Source: Plebeiibacterium sediminum
GTDB lineage: Bacteria > Bacteroidota > Bacteroidia > Bacteroidales > Marinilabiliaceae
NCBI RefSeq assembly: GCF_026013605.1
Contig: NZ_JAPDPJ010000032.1
Location: forward strand, 1-64,000
Length of the DNA stretch: 64,000 nt
Direction of reading: 5' to 3'
The position numbers and the translations under genes are program-made. The notes beneath the pieces were generated by a model. The model did no database searches, was not told the origin of the DNA, and was given only the letters and a program-made list of their open reading frames with translations. Each line of letters begins with the position of its first letter. Position 1 is the first letter of the stretch. Positions 27,371 to 37,078 of the stretch are shown one piece after another.

Positions 27371-29182
27371 TTATGCTATAGTTGGTATAAGTATAGCTTC
27401 AAGTTCTGACTTATATTCTGCAAGATCTGACAATACGGTCTTTTTCATATTTTGGAAAATTTCATCTCCTTTTGAAAACAGATCTTTATAATATGCTATT
27501 CCCTCCTGAAGGTTTTTCTTAAACGTATTAAAATATTTAATATCAGGAGCACTATATTCATCCTTACATTCATCAAGTTTCTCTTTCAAATAGTCCACAT
27601 ATATTTTTAATTCTTTAATAAATACATTAGGTCTTTCTGAATTAAACAGAGTAGATGTTTTTCCATAAATAAAATCAACCATCTCACTCAATGACGAAAT
27701 CTTATTAAAATAAGCTAAGTTAGGTCCGGGACAAACCACAACACCATGATCTCCTTTGGGAACCTCAAGCTTATGATGTTCAATTACACTATTTCCCAAT
27801 CCAACACATAAGCACGCTTTTTCAACTACCTTATCAATTTTAGCTTTAAGTTCAACCTGATTCATAATAGAATCTGTTAACTCTTTAATTTTTTTCTTTT
27901 GATAAGCTATTGAAGCTGTACAAATTGGAGTTTTTGTATATTCAGTATTAAACTGAAGATACTTTTTAAGACAGGCAGCACCAGGCTTTCCAGCTTCAAC
28001 TCTTTTTTGCTTTTGAATATCTGCAGAATTATTTTTTATCGAATTAAAACGTACACCAAGAGGAGATACATCACTTAAATAAAAATCCTCTTCGGTACCA
28101 TCCTTTAATAGATTCAAAGTATAATCATCAACAGTTGTAGCTTCTGGAACCAACATAAATGGAGATCCCCAGCCTACTGATTTCATATTAAAATGCTCCA
28201 AAAACATTTTATGCTCATCAGCATCTCCAACACCCCCTTGAACCGTATAATATATTGGTAATTCGTTATCTAGTGTAACGCCTTTTTCTTTTTCTAAAAC
28301 ATCAGCATAGGATGAAAATAACATTTGTGCTAACTTATCCTTATTATCATTAAACTCCTTTAAAATAGGACCTAATAAATAACCATCAGTTGCAAATGCA
28401 TGACCACCACAGTTTAGTCCTGACTCAATTCTGAATTCTGAAACCCAAAGTCCTTTTTTTGCCAGGAAACGTCCCTGCACCATTGCTGATCTGTAATCGC
28501 TAACTTTAAGAACAATACGTTTTTTTAATTCTCCTTTTTCATTTGGAAAGAAGTCATTAAAAGTGGCGATAAAACCATATAATCGTGGATTTAAACCTGC
28601 CGACAAAACAACTGATCCATTAACTTTACTTTCTGCAAAACCCTTTAGTGCAGCATGCGCATCATTATACTCAATAGGTAAAGGTTCATTATTTTCATCA
28701 TAATTAACCCCATCTAATTTTGTCATAATATTTACATCAATGCTACCTGATTTTATAGCATTACGCAATTGCTCTTGTAAAGCACTTCTTTCATCTTCTT
28801 CAGCACCAAGCATTTTGATGTACAACTGCTTTAAAGAATTTGTATCAGGTAACAAATCAAAATACTTAGTAATTTCACTACCTGCCACAAAATCAGATGC
28901 TTTTAATTTATTGAATTTAATAGTAACTAAATCATCCAATAAATCCAGATATTTTCTTGTAATATTTGAACGAGCATCCGATTTTGATAAATCCTCTGCT
29001 ACATATTCCAAATTATTTTCTTTACAATACATCTCTCGCAATTGTTCCATTAAATAATGATCTGTAATTGGCACTACAGAATCAATTCCATAATGTGCCA
29101 CTTTTAATGGTGATTCAATTGTATATCCTGTTCCCATTACAGGTATATGAAAAGTATGCAAAGAACTTTGTGTATCCCTCAT
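27371..29182 (-). CDS. Conserved protein of unknown function, possibly TIM-barrel flavoprotein-like
   Basis: 603 residues, soluble, no signal peptide. I do not recognise a characterised family. The N-terminus MGTGYTIESPLKVAHYGIDS and the central GGVGDADEHKMFLEHF with VGWGSPFMLVPEA resemble the start and phosphate-binding loops of FMN TIM barrels such as nitronate monooxygenase-like enzymes; this is by eye. Cysteines stand in motif-like contexts: GLNCGGHAFAT (near 257), AACLKKYL, TPICTAS, ACLCVGLGNS and VVCPGP. These could bind a cofactor or a metal. The last 110 residues are charged and helical. It is a lone gene with a -7 box at 29209-29216 and a clear terminator, so it appears well expressed and self-contained. 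Confidence 0.7.
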   Translation of the reverse strand: MRDTQSSLHTFHIPVMGTGYTIESPLKVAHYGIDSVVPITDHYLMEQLREMYCKENNLEYVAEDLSKSDARSNITRKYLDLLDDLVTIKFNKLKASDFVAGSEITKYFDLLPDTNSLKQLYIKMLGAEEDERSALQEQLRNAIKSGSIDVNIMTKLDGVNYDENNEPLPIEYNDAHAALKGFAESKVNGSVVLSAGLNPRLYGFIATFNDFFPNEKGELKKRIVLKVSDYRSAMVQGRFLAKKGLWVSEFRIESGLNCGGHAFATDGYLLGPILKEFNDNKDKLAQMLFSSYADVLEKEKGVTLDNELPIYYTVQGGVGDADEHKMFLEHFNMKSVGWGSPFMLVPEATTVDDYTLNLLKDGTEEDFYLSDVSPLGVRFNSIKNNSADIQKQKRVEAGKPGAACLKKYLQFNTEYTKTPICTASIAYQKKKIKELTDSIMNQVELKAKIDKVVEKACLCVGLGNSVIEHHKLEVPKGDHGVVVCPGPNLAYFNKISSLSEMVDFIYGKTSTLFNSERPNVFIKELKIYVDYLKEKLDECKDEYSAPDIKYFNTFKKNLQEGIAYYKDLFSKGDEIFQNMKKTVLSDLAEYKSELEAILIPTIA

Positions 29183-29208
29183 AATTAATCTAAAACTATA
29201 TTTTCCTG

Positions 29209-29216
29209 CAAATGTA
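29209..29216 (-). promoter_or_regulatory. -7 box upstream of the 603-residue protein
   Basis: TACATTTG on the minus strand, with the predicted start about 20 nt before the ATG at 29182. No TTTG at the expected -33 position. Confidence 0.45.
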
Positions 29217-29407
29217 ATGATCCTAAATCAGCTTAACGGATGATTTAAGCTATTTCACAACATAATCTCTCTTTTGAACATTTTAGTCATATATTCACAT
29301 GCCGTGTTTTAAACAAACCGGAATACCATAGTAATTTCCTTAATTGGGTTAAAAGTCAGATTTTAAAGTATTTTGTAAATATTAAAACATAACTATCACA
29401 GATAATT

Positions 29408-29599
29408 GATTATGTAGAGATTTTTGCTACAATTGATGCAAACAATAGCGAATATATTGGTTACAAAACATTTGAAGACAATAAAATTTACCAAAAGATC
29501 TTACTTGCACCCGATATAATTAATAAAGAAGAAAACACTTTGATATACTTTCGGAACCTAATGCGTGAATTGGAAATTGAAAAACGATCAAGAATATAA
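29408..29599 (+). pseudogene. Short coding remnant without start codon
   Basis: A 63-codon stretch ending in TAA reads as a normal-looking acidic/basic protein C-terminus (GYKTFEDNKIYQKILLAP, FRNLMRELEIEKR). There is no ATG, GTG or TTG in frame before it; the frame is closed by a TAA about 18 bp upstream. I do not recognise the parent family. It is either the tail of a decayed gene or chance. Confidence 0.35.
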
Positions 29600-29716
29600 G
29601 CCGTTAGGAGGGTCTGGAAGAATAATAATCATGATCTCCTTATACAAGGATGATTATTTTATACAAAACCGGAGATCTAAAAAGATTAATATAAGTAATG
29701 TCAATGCATTAAATAT

Positions 29717-29740
29717 AAAAAGGGGTGCTTAACCCCTTTT
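29717..29740 (-). terminator. Terminator of the DUF3078 gene
   Basis: A short AAAAGGGG/CCCCTTTT hairpin 9 bp after the stop codon, with A/T-rich flanks on both sides. Confidence 0.7.
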
Positions 29741-29748
29741 CTAATATT

Positions 29749-30633
29749 TTAAAACGCATAAGATAAACCTGCTCCAAACATTTGTTTAACCTGAACACGA
29801 GGTCCTTCTTCAATACTTTCACTATTTATATATTTTATATCATCATCATATAAAATATTTGTTTTGAACACTGCACTCAAATAATCATTAATTTTCATAT
29901 CAAAACCAAATTCCCAGTCTACATCAATATTCTGAGGATTTTCAGAATAATTAGTAAAGAGATCCAATCGTGTATATCCGTTAACATTTTTAATAAGATC
30001 CTTTTTCTGTGCTGTCATTTTTAATGAGGCACCATATTCACCTCTCATCTTCTCATCCACATCAACACCATAGGCACCTTCATGCGATAAGGCATCATCA
30101 TTTACAAAAGTCATTTTTGAAGTTAATGGTGAAACAAATAATGAAAAATTATCAGAAGGTTTATAGTCCATACCCAGAGAAAATTGCAAATAACCCGGAG
30201 CCATAAAATCAGAAATTTTTACACTCTGAACCAATGGATCCTTGTAACCTATTGCAAACTGAGTTTTAAAATCAGCCATAGCAGTATAAAACAAATGATG
30301 GCCATTTTCGTAACCCAATTTAGTTGTAAGATGCAACCTATCCTCAGATTTGGCTACTTTATAATCACCCTGTTTTGTTAATCCATAGCCTAAATCCAGC
30401 GTATTATCCCATGCTATTTTGCCCTTTTTATGATTTAAAAATCCTTTAAAAAGAAAAGTTCCTGCAACTGAGTTATTTCCACCACCGGACCAATTGGATA
30501 AAGATACCTGAGAGAAATTTAAGGATGTAGTTCCTCCTCCCTTCCAATATTTAACAGAGTCGGCCTTTTGTTCTTGCGCATTAATTTCAATAGTAACTAA
30601 GCAAACAATTGCTATAAGTACATTTCTAATCAT
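29749..30633 (-). CDS. DUF3078 family outer-membrane protein
   Basis: A 294-residue protein with a signal peptide (MIRNVLIAIVCLVTIEINA). The DUF3078 hallmark YWKGGGTTSLNFSQVSLSNW with WSGGGNNS is near residues 28-50. Alternating short beta-strands run to the C-terminus, which ends in aromatic SYAF, as in outer-membrane barrels. The function is unknown; the family is restricted mainly to Bacteroidota. The gene lies 21 bp after the mscS-like gene and is likely cotranscribed with it. Confidence 0.88.
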   Translation of the reverse strand: MIRNVLIAIVCLVTIEINAQEQKADSVKYWKGGGTTSLNFSQVSLSNWSGGGNNSVAGTFLFKGFLNHKKGKIAWDNTLDLGYGLTKQGDYKVAKSEDRLHLTTKLGYENGHHLFYTAMADFKTQFAIGYKDPLVQSVKISDFMAPGYLQFSLGMDYKPSDNFSLFVSPLTSKMTFVNDDALSHEGAYGVDVDEKMRGEYGASLKMTAQKKDLIKNVNGYTRLDLFTNYSENPQNIDVDWEFGFDMKINDYLSAVFKTNILYDDDIKYINSESIEEGPRVQVKQMFGAGLSYAF

Positions 30634-30654
30634 TGTGTGAAGTTTAGGTATTAT

Positions 30655-31470
30655 TTAGTTATTATATAAATGAACATCTCTTTGTGGGAATGGAATAGAA
30701 ACACCCTGTTTATCAAATTCTTTTTTAACATTTTCATTCATATAAAAGAATACATCCCAATAGTCAGCACCTTTTGTCCAAACTCTTGTAGTTAAATTAA
30801 CAGAACTATCAGCTAATTCACCAACAGCAACAAATGGAGCTGGCTCTTGAAGCACTTTATCATTACTATCGATAACCTGCTTAATTACTGCTTTAGCTTT
30901 ATCTATATCATCACCGTAACCAATACCAAAAGAAAAATCAACTCTTCTTTGATCTTCTCTTGAATAATTAATTAAACTGGAAGTAGATAACCCTCCATTA
31001 GGAATAAAAATGATTCTGTTATCAGGAGTTTTTAAAATTGTATTAAAAATTTGCACTTCATGAACTGTACCCTTATACCCTTGGGCTTCGATAAAATCAC
31101 CTTTAGCGAAAGGTTTTAAAATTAATATCATTACACCGCCGGCAAAGTTTTGCAATGTTCCGGATAATGCCATACCAACTGCTAAACCAGCAGCACCAAG
31201 AATAGCAATAAACGAAGTCATTTGAATACCAACCATTGTCATTACACTAATGACAAGTAAAATTTTAAGGGTGTAATTAAGCATTCCAACCAAAAAGGGT
31301 TGTAGTGTAGGATCTATTTGTTTTACCTGAAATAACTTTTTAATAGCTTTTGTAATCTTACTTATTACCCAAAAACCAACTATTAAAGTTAAAATCGCTA
31401 GTACTAACTTGCCTCCATAAGCAACAATGTACTGCTGGGAAGAATTAAACAATTCTGTAATTTGCTCCAT
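30655..31470 (-). CDS. Mechanosensitive ion channel, MscS family (second copy)
   Basis: A 271-residue channel closer to E. coli MscS than the copy at 3448. There are three hydrophobic helices (about 15-40, 62-85 and 90-125), with TM3 reading AAGLAVGMALSGTLQNFAGG. The beta domain follows with KPFAKGDFIEAQGYKGTVHEV and IPNGGLSTSSLINYS. The C-terminal end VSIPFPQRDVHLY is the family signature. It relieves turgor after hypo-osmotic shock. It is the first gene of a two-gene unit with the DUF3078 protein. Confidence 0.93.
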   Translation of the reverse strand: MEQITELFNSSQQYIVAYGGKLVLAILTLIVGFWVISKITKAIKKLFQVKQIDPTLQPFLVGMLNYTLKILLVISVMTMVGIQMTSFIAILGAAGLAVGMALSGTLQNFAGGVMILILKPFAKGDFIEAQGYKGTVHEVQIFNTILKTPDNRIIFIPNGGLSTSSLINYSREDQRRVDFSFGIGYGDDIDKAKAVIKQVIDSNDKVLQEPAPFVAVGELADSSVNLTTRVWTKGADYWDVFFYMNENVKKEFDKQGVSIPFPQRDVHLYNN

Positions 31471-31669
31471 AATTTAAGATATTAAAGTTTAACTTTTGAT
31501 TAATCAAAACAGTAATAAAAGACAATAAGTTCAAAAAGTATGAAACTTTATTATCTTCTATTAAAATAATCCAGAGCAAATTACAGGTATTTATTAAACA
31601 AAATCAAGATTTTTCATAAAAAAACTATGAATAACGGATTTCTTCTTATTAAACATAAACAAAATAATT

Positions 31670-32665
31670 TTACAAGGAGTGTCGTTCTATAATTAGTGTT
31701 GGAATAAATTCTCTTATATGGTCTTCATGAACAACAAAATCCGCCATTTTTTCACCGATTAATCTAAAATCTGTAGAAATTACTGAAATTCCATCTTTAA
31801 TATATTTCTTTGTTGGTGTTTCGTTATAAGAGATAATACCAACATCTTTACCAATTTCAATTGACTTATCTGAAATTTCATCTAAAATTTGAGCCAATGC
31901 TCTGTCACTAACTGTAAAATACATCTCTCCTTTCTGAGGATCTATATCTTCTAGTTTATATATAATTTTGTAATTGAAATTTTGATCAATACAAAACTGC
32001 TTAAACGCTGTAACAGTATCTTGTGGGTGATTTGTATACTCCGGATAAACCAATATCATTTTAGTATACTTTTTAAGCTTGTCAGTAACTTTTAGTAAGT
32101 TATCATAAACTGGCTTACCAAAATCCTGTCCTAAAAAAGAACTTTTTTTAGGAACATTGATATCCCAATCAATACATAATAGTTTGGAAGGATCAATAGC
32201 TTTTAATGATGACTTAACTTTTGCATGATCAAAAGTCATAATAATATAATGACTATATTTTCCTGCCGCATAACGAATTATATCTTCAAAAACTCGTGGA
32301 TTATAATGATGAAAGTGAACATCAACATTTATTCTGCCTGGTAAAGCAGACCTAAAAGCACCATACAAAACTTCCTTATAGGCCTTTAATGTATCCAGAA
32401 ATAAGAAAACGTTTGAAGAATTACTTGAGACGTAATATCCTTTATTGGGAACTGATTCTATTAATTTCCTACTTTTTAACTCACTGTAAGCTTTAAAAAC
32501 AGTATCACGACTCAAACCGCACTTAGAACACAATTCATTTACCGAAGGTAAATTGTCCCCAACTTTCATTTTATCACTTTTTACTGCTTCTTCAAATGCA
32601 TTTACAACCTGTAAAAACTTTGGTACAGCAGAATTCTCGTCTATAATAGGAATAAATTCACTCAT
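31670..32665 (-). CDS. GntR-type transcriptional regulator with periplasmic-binding-like sensor domain
   Basis: The frame is open to 32725, but the ATG at 32665 (MSEFIPIIDENSAVPKF) is the family start, giving 331 residues. Residues about 15-80 form a GntR winged helix (LPSVNELCSKCGLSRDTVFKAYSEL, then VPNKGYYV). Residues 85-331 resemble the sugar-binding domain of LacI-family regulators (AYKEVLYGAF, DKSIEIGKDVGIISYNETP). This GntR+Peripla_BP architecture in Bacteroidota usually controls sugar use genes. The effector and targets are not evident; the galactose genes 12-18 kb away are one untested possibility. Confidence 0.88.
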   Translation of the reverse strand: MSEFIPIIDENSAVPKFLQVVNAFEEAVKSDKMKVGDNLPSVNELCSKCGLSRDTVFKAYSELKSRKLIESVPNKGYYVSSNSSNVFLFLDTLKAYKEVLYGAFRSALPGRINVDVHFHHYNPRVFEDIIRYAAGKYSHYIIMTFDHAKVKSSLKAIDPSKLLCIDWDINVPKKSSFLGQDFGKPVYDNLLKVTDKLKKYTKMILVYPEYTNHPQDTVTAFKQFCIDQNFNYKIIYKLEDIDPQKGEMYFTVSDRALAQILDEISDKSIEIGKDVGIISYNETPTKKYIKDGISVISTDFRLIGEKMADFVVHEDHIREFIPTLIIERHSL

Positions 32666-32703
32666 GGTAATAATTTTGAATTTAACAGCAATTACTGTTT
32701 GAA

Positions 32704-32731
32704 TAAAAATCAGATGCCCCCACATCTGATT
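32704..32731 (-). terminator. Terminator of the amidase gene
   Basis: A 9-bp stem AATCAGATG/CATCTGATT (32708-32716 with 32723-32731) followed by five T on the minus strand. It separates the amidase gene from the gntR-type gene. Confidence 0.8.
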
Positions 32732-32768
32732 AAAAATTGTTGCTTTTTACCTCTGAAGTTTATCCTAA

Positions 32769-33863
32769 TTATTCGTTGGTTAATTGGCGCGCTTCCTGCA
32801 AAGTGATTCTTTTTCCATCCTTAAATGCTATTACAAAACAATCCTTAACTATACCTTGCACTTCACTAACCTGTTTACTAATTTCGTTAAAAGTAGTGGA
32901 TTCTCCAACTGCATACTTATATAATTTTCCGTCTTTATATTCAAAAAGCTTGTCAAACTTTTTATAAATAGAAGTCCCCACTTTAATTTGCTTCTTACTA
33001 CTAGCCACCTGAATACGATATAAAACATCACTAGTCGCTTTTTGAGCCACAACCTCCTTAATATCCAGATTATTCTTTGCCTCAAAACTATCTTTATAAT
33101 CTCTAAATGCTCTAAAAATACCTGAAGCCAGTAAAGCCTGACCTTCATTGGAAGTTAAATATTTCTCCTCATTAGAATTACTTAAGAATCCAAGTTCAAC
33201 TAGCACACCCGGCATAGCCGTTTCTCGTAAAACCAAAAATCCGGCTTGTTTAACACCTCGGTTTCTTCTACCCACTCTTTCTGTAAACTGATGCTGTACC
33301 AGATCAGCCATTTCCAAACTTTGATTTAAGTAAATATTTTGATACAACTCAAAAATGATATAAGATTCTGATGAATTAGGATCAAAATCTTCATATGTTG
33401 TACTATAATCCTCCTCCAATACAATAACAGAGTTCTCTTTTTTTGCAACTTCCAAGTTATCCTGAGTTCTATGTAAACCCAAAGCAAATGTTTCTGTTCC
33501 TGTTATTTTAGGATTAGAAATATAATTTGCATGAATAGATATAAACAGATTTGCATCTGCTTTATTGGCAATTTGGGCTCTTTCTGACAAAGGAACAAAA
33601 ACATCTTTTTTGCGTGTATAAATCACTTCTACCTCAGGCATATATTTTTCAATATAATTACCTAATTTTAAAGCTACTGCTAAAACGATATCTTTTTCTT
33701 TCGCATAATTTCCATGAGCTCCAGGATCCTTACCCCCATGTCCTGCATCAATAACAACTTTTTTGAACTTCCCTGCTGATTGTGCATTCAATGAATGATC
33801 CAATGAATTAATACAAAAAATTAATACCGAAACAATAATAAATATGTAATGTCTTTTCATCAA
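32769..33863 (-). CDS. N-acetylmuramoyl-L-alanine amidase (Amidase_3)
   Basis: A 364-residue exported zinc amidase that cuts the bond between muramic acid and the stem peptide, acting in cell separation and wall turnover. A signal peptide covers residues 1-28. The zinc ligands are seen in IDAGHGGKDPGA (His), the Glu of YAKEKDIVL, SIHANY (His), and the catalytic Glu in VELGFLSN. The C-terminal about 90 residues (from YRIQVASSKKQ) look like a SPOR-type domain for septal peptidoglycan binding, as in AmiC-like proteins. Divergent to lptD, an arrangement I recall from other Bacteroidota. Confidence 0.93.
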   Translation of the reverse strand: MMKRHYIFIIVSVLIFCINSLDHSLNAQSAGKFKKVVIDAGHGGKDPGAHGNYAKEKDIVLAVALKLGNYIEKYMPEVEVIYTRKKDVFVPLSERAQIANKADANLFISIHANYISNPKITGTETFALGLHRTQDNLEVAKKENSVIVLEEDYSTTYEDFDPNSSESYIIFELYQNIYLNQSLEMADLVQHQFTERVGRRNRGVKQAGFLVLRETAMPGVLVELGFLSNSNEEKYLTSNEGQALLASGIFRAFRDYKDSFEAKNNLDIKEVVAQKATSDVLYRIQVASSKKQIKVGTSIYKKFDKLFEYKDGKLYKYAVGESTTFNEISKQVSEVQGIVKDCFVIAFKDGKRITLQEARQLTNE

Positions 33864-33895
33864 TCTATTTTAACTATAACCTCCCAAATGATTGT

Positions 33896-33903
33896 CAAAA
33901 ATA
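33896..33903 (-). promoter_or_regulatory. -7 box of the amidase gene
   Basis: TATTTTTG on the minus strand, predicted leader about 25 nt. No exact -33 TTTG at 19-21 bp. Confidence 0.45.
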
Positions 33904-34194
33904 ACGCTTGATTATGAAAATATATAAGTAAACACAATAAAATATTGCAAAATAACTTATAAAATTCACTTTTAGTAAATACTGGCAGATTATTTGATAT
34001 GCAATATCTCGCTTTGTAAATTTGAATTATAAACCCCAATAAATATTCCGATAGTATTTATTACCAGTCATATAATTAAACAAAATAACAAATAACATAA
34101 TCATGCCATATCACCTAAAAAATAAAACCTGAACAAAAAGTTACTTATAAGGGCTAATTTTAGAAATAAAAAGTCGCTATCATCAATTTTTATT

Positions 34195-34202
34195 TATTTT
34201 TG
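34195..34202 (+). promoter_or_regulatory. -7 box of the lptD operon
   Basis: TATTTTTG placed so that transcription would begin near 34208, about 25 nt before the TTG start at 34233. It supports that unusual start. Confidence 0.45.
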
Positions 34203-34232
34203 TCGAATCTTGAAAATTAAAGCACAAAAGCA

Positions 34233-36992
34233 TTGAATCAAAATATAGTTCATACAAAACAAGGATTTTACTCAAAAGCGCTAACTACATTTATTTTATT
34301 AATTATTAGCTCTTTATATACCATTTGTTTTGCACAAAACACATCATTAGATACAATACCTGTACTTCAAAGAGATACTACTTCTTTAGTTAACGATACA
34401 ACTTCAGTTAATCCTGAAAAAAAATCAGCTGGTTTAGGAATTGATGCAGATGTACAATATACCGCGAAAGACTCCATAATAATGACCATGGACGGCTCAA
34501 GAAAAGTTTTTCTTTATGGTGACGCTGAAGTAAAGTATCTTGATATTACACTTACAGCTGCTTGTATTGAGTTGGATTTAGATAGTAGTTTAACCTACGC
34601 CTATGGTGTTGAAGATTCGTTAGGGGTGGCTTCCGGACTGCCGGTTTTTACCGACAAAAGTGGCTCTTATGAAATGAAAACCATTAAGTACAATTTTGAA
34701 AGTAAAAAAGCTTTAATTGAACATGTTGTTACTGAGCAAGGTGAAGGTTATGTGGTAAGTGAATTTGCAAAAAAAGCACCGGATAATTCATTTTCGATAA
34801 AGGACGGTCATTATAGTACCTGTGACAATCACGAACACCCACACTTCTATTTAAATTTAACAAAGGCCAAGGTTATTCCTGGTAAAAAGACCATTACAGG
34901 TCCAGCTTATTTAGTTATTGAAGATATTCCACTCCCTATAGGTATTCCTTTTGCTGTGATTCCCAACACTAGTAGTTACAGTTCTGGTATTATTATGCCT
35001 TCCTATGGTGAAGAAAGTAGGAGAGGATTATTTTTACGAGATGGTGGTTATTACTGGGCAGCCAGCGATTATTTTGATTTAGCAGTGACCGGTGATTTAT
35101 ACGCCAATGAATCATGGGGCCTTAGAGGAAATTCGAAATATAAATTAAACTACAAATTTTCAGGAAACTTTAATTTTCAATATATAGTTAATGTAAACAG
35201 CGATAAGGATTTACCGGATTATAGTAAATCTAAGGACTTTTCGATCACATGGTCGCACCGTCAGGATTCAAAGGCCAATCCATATTCTACTTTCTCTGCT
35301 AGTGTTAATTTCTCAAGTAGTTCATACGATCAGAACAATGTGTCAAGTGTAATTAATATCAATAAATTGGCACAAAACACCAAAAGATCAAGTATTTCAT
35401 ACAGTAGAAAATTTCCTAAAGCACCATTTAACTTTTCTGCCAATATTTTGGCTTCACAAAACACAAGAGATTCAACGGTTAGCTTTACGGCTCCCGATCT
35501 TACGTTAACAATGAACAGAATCTTCCCATTTAAAAACAAAAATAAGGTTGGTTCAAAAGAGGCCTGGTACGAAAAAATTAGTTTATCATATACTGGTAAT
35601 ATTAAAAACTCTATTAACACAAAAGAACGTGAGTTAGGAGATAAGAAATTTCCTCAGCAATGGGAAAATGGAGCAAGACACTCCATTCCTCTATCTTTAA
35701 ACTTAAAACTATTAAAGTACTTTACTTTAACTCCCTCTCTAAATTATACTGAACGTTGGTATACTAAATCTATTACAAAAGAATATGATGAGGATCTTGG
35801 ACGAGTAGTGGTATCTGATACAACAAATGGTTTTAACCGTGTGTATGATTATAGCTATTCGGTAAGTACATCAACCAAGTTTTATACATTTTATACGCCC
35901 TGGCGCAAATTATTTGGTAATAAAGTTGAGAAGATCAGACATGTAATGACTCCTTCGGCCAGCATGTCGTTCAGACCTGATTTTGGACAAGAGAAATACG
36001 GCTATTACGACTGGTTTGAATACTATGATCCAAATCAGGACTCAATTATTCACCATCAGTATTCCAAATATGAAGGCTCTTTATATGGAACGCCAGGAAC
36101 AGGAAAATCTGGTTCTTTAGGCTTATCCCTTGGTAACACTTTGGAGATGAAGGTTAAAAGTGGTCAGGACAGTACCAGAACAGTTAAAATTTTGGAGAGC
36201 TTAAACTTCTCTACTTCTCATAATTTCTTAGCTGATTCATTAAAATGGTCAAATGTTAGTATGAGTGGTAGAACAAAAATTTTTGGTACAAACATTAATT
36301 TTGGTGCTACATTTGACCCATACGCCTATGTATATGATTCTATTGCACGAAGACCAATAAAGATAAATACATCTGCATGGAAATCACAAAGGAAACTAGC
36401 TCATATGCAATCCGCAAATTTAAGCTTTGGACTTTCCTTTGGTTCTGACAAGCTTAAAAAGTGGAGAGAGAAAAGAAATGGTGTTTCTACAGACGAAACT
36501 AATGAAGAAGAAGATACACCTCAGGAAAATGATATGAGCAATCCTCTGGATAGATTGGACCAATTACCGGATGCTTTTGCTAACACTAGAGGCACACAAG
36601 AAACTACTATCACTGACGATGGTTATACAAAATTTGAATTTCCTTGGAATCTATCATTAAACTACAGTTTAAGATTAGCTAATGGAGATTTTGATATAGA
36701 AAACCGTACTTTTAAAAAGAGGGTTACATCCAGTGTAAATTTTAGTGGTGATTTTTCATTAACACCTAAGTGGAAGTTCTCCTTTTCATCAGGTTATAGC
36801 TTTGACACAAAGGAAATATCTCACACCAACTTAAGGGTTTCAAGAGACTTACACTGTTGGGGCATGAGCTTTAACCTGGTTCCGGTTGGTAGATATAAAT
36901 CATATTTCTTTTCCATCAACGTTAATTCATCATTACTTCAGGACTTAAAGTATGATAAGAGAAGTAGCGCAAGAGACAACCCTAATTTCTAG
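34233..36992 (+). CDS. LptD-like LPS-assembly outer-membrane protein (OstA family)
   Basis: A 919-residue outer-membrane protein of the LptD/OstA kind, which inserts lipopolysaccharide into the outer leaflet. A signal peptide runs to about residue 35 (FAQNTSL). An OstA/LptA-like beta-jellyroll lies at about 70-215, and the rest is a large beta-barrel with many alternating strands. The start is TTG: in frame there is a stop at 34218 and no ATG or GTG before the signal peptide. The ridA gene follows by 86 bp with a weak hairpin between. The family is strongly diverged from E. coli LptD, so I omit a gene symbol. Confidence 0.85.
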   Translation: MNQNIVHTKQGFYSKALTTFILLIISSLYTICFAQNTSLDTIPVLQRDTTSLVNDTTSVNPEKKSAGLGIDADVQYTAKDSIIMTMDGSRKVFLYGDAEVKYLDITLTAACIELDLDSSLTYAYGVEDSLGVASGLPVFTDKSGSYEMKTIKYNFESKKALIEHVVTEQGEGYVVSEFAKKAPDNSFSIKDGHYSTCDNHEHPHFYLNLTKAKVIPGKKTITGPAYLVIEDIPLPIGIPFAVIPNTSSYSSGIIMPSYGEESRRGLFLRDGGYYWAASDYFDLAVTGDLYANESWGLRGNSKYKLNYKFSGNFNFQYIVNVNSDKDLPDYSKSKDFSITWSHRQDSKANPYSTFSASVNFSSSSYDQNNVSSVININKLAQNTKRSSISYSRKFPKAPFNFSANILASQNTRDSTVSFTAPDLTLTMNRIFPFKNKNKVGSKEAWYEKISLSYTGNIKNSINTKERELGDKKFPQQWENGARHSIPLSLNLKLLKYFTLTPSLNYTERWYTKSITKEYDEDLGRVVVSDTTNGFNRVYDYSYSVSTSTKFYTFYTPWRKLFGNKVEKIRHVMTPSASMSFRPDFGQEKYGYYDWFEYYDPNQDSIIHHQYSKYEGSLYGTPGTGKSGSLGLSLGNTLEMKVKSGQDSTRTVKILESLNFSTSHNFLADSLKWSNVSMSGRTKIFGTNINFGATFDPYAYVYDSIARRPIKINTSAWKSQRKLAHMQSANLSFGLSFGSDKLKKWREKRNGVSTDETNEEEDTPQENDMSNPLDRLDQLPDAFANTRGTQETTITDDGYTKFEFPWNLSLNYSLRLANGDFDIENRTFKKRVTSSVNFSGDFSLTPKWKFSFSSGYSFDTKEISHTNLRVSRDLHCWGMSFNLVPVGRYKSYFFSINVNSSLLQDLKYDKRSSARDNPNF

Positions 36993-37016
36993 GAATTTTG
37001 AATTATAATGAACAAT

Positions 37017-37042
37017 AAAGGTATAGAATCATTTATACCTTT
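37017..37042 (+). terminator. Hairpin after the lptD-like gene
   Basis: A 9-bp stem AAAGGTATA/TATACCTTT without a good T-run. It is a weak terminator or mRNA-end structure between lptD and ridA. Confidence 0.4.
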
Positions 37043-37078
37043 AAGATTTCCCAATATACAAAAACATAATATTTAAGT

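Larger units (their letters stand above)
29183..29748. other. 566-bp region with a coding remnant
   Basis: It contains the -7 box at 29209-29216, an open stretch without a proper start at 29408-29599, and the terminator at 29717-29740. No complete gene was seen on either strand. Confidence 0.5.
33864..34232. other. Divergent promoter region between amidase and lptD
   Basis: 369 bp. It holds oppositely oriented TAnnTTTG boxes at 33896-33903 (minus) and 34195-34202 (plus). Nothing else recognisable between them. Confidence 0.5.
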
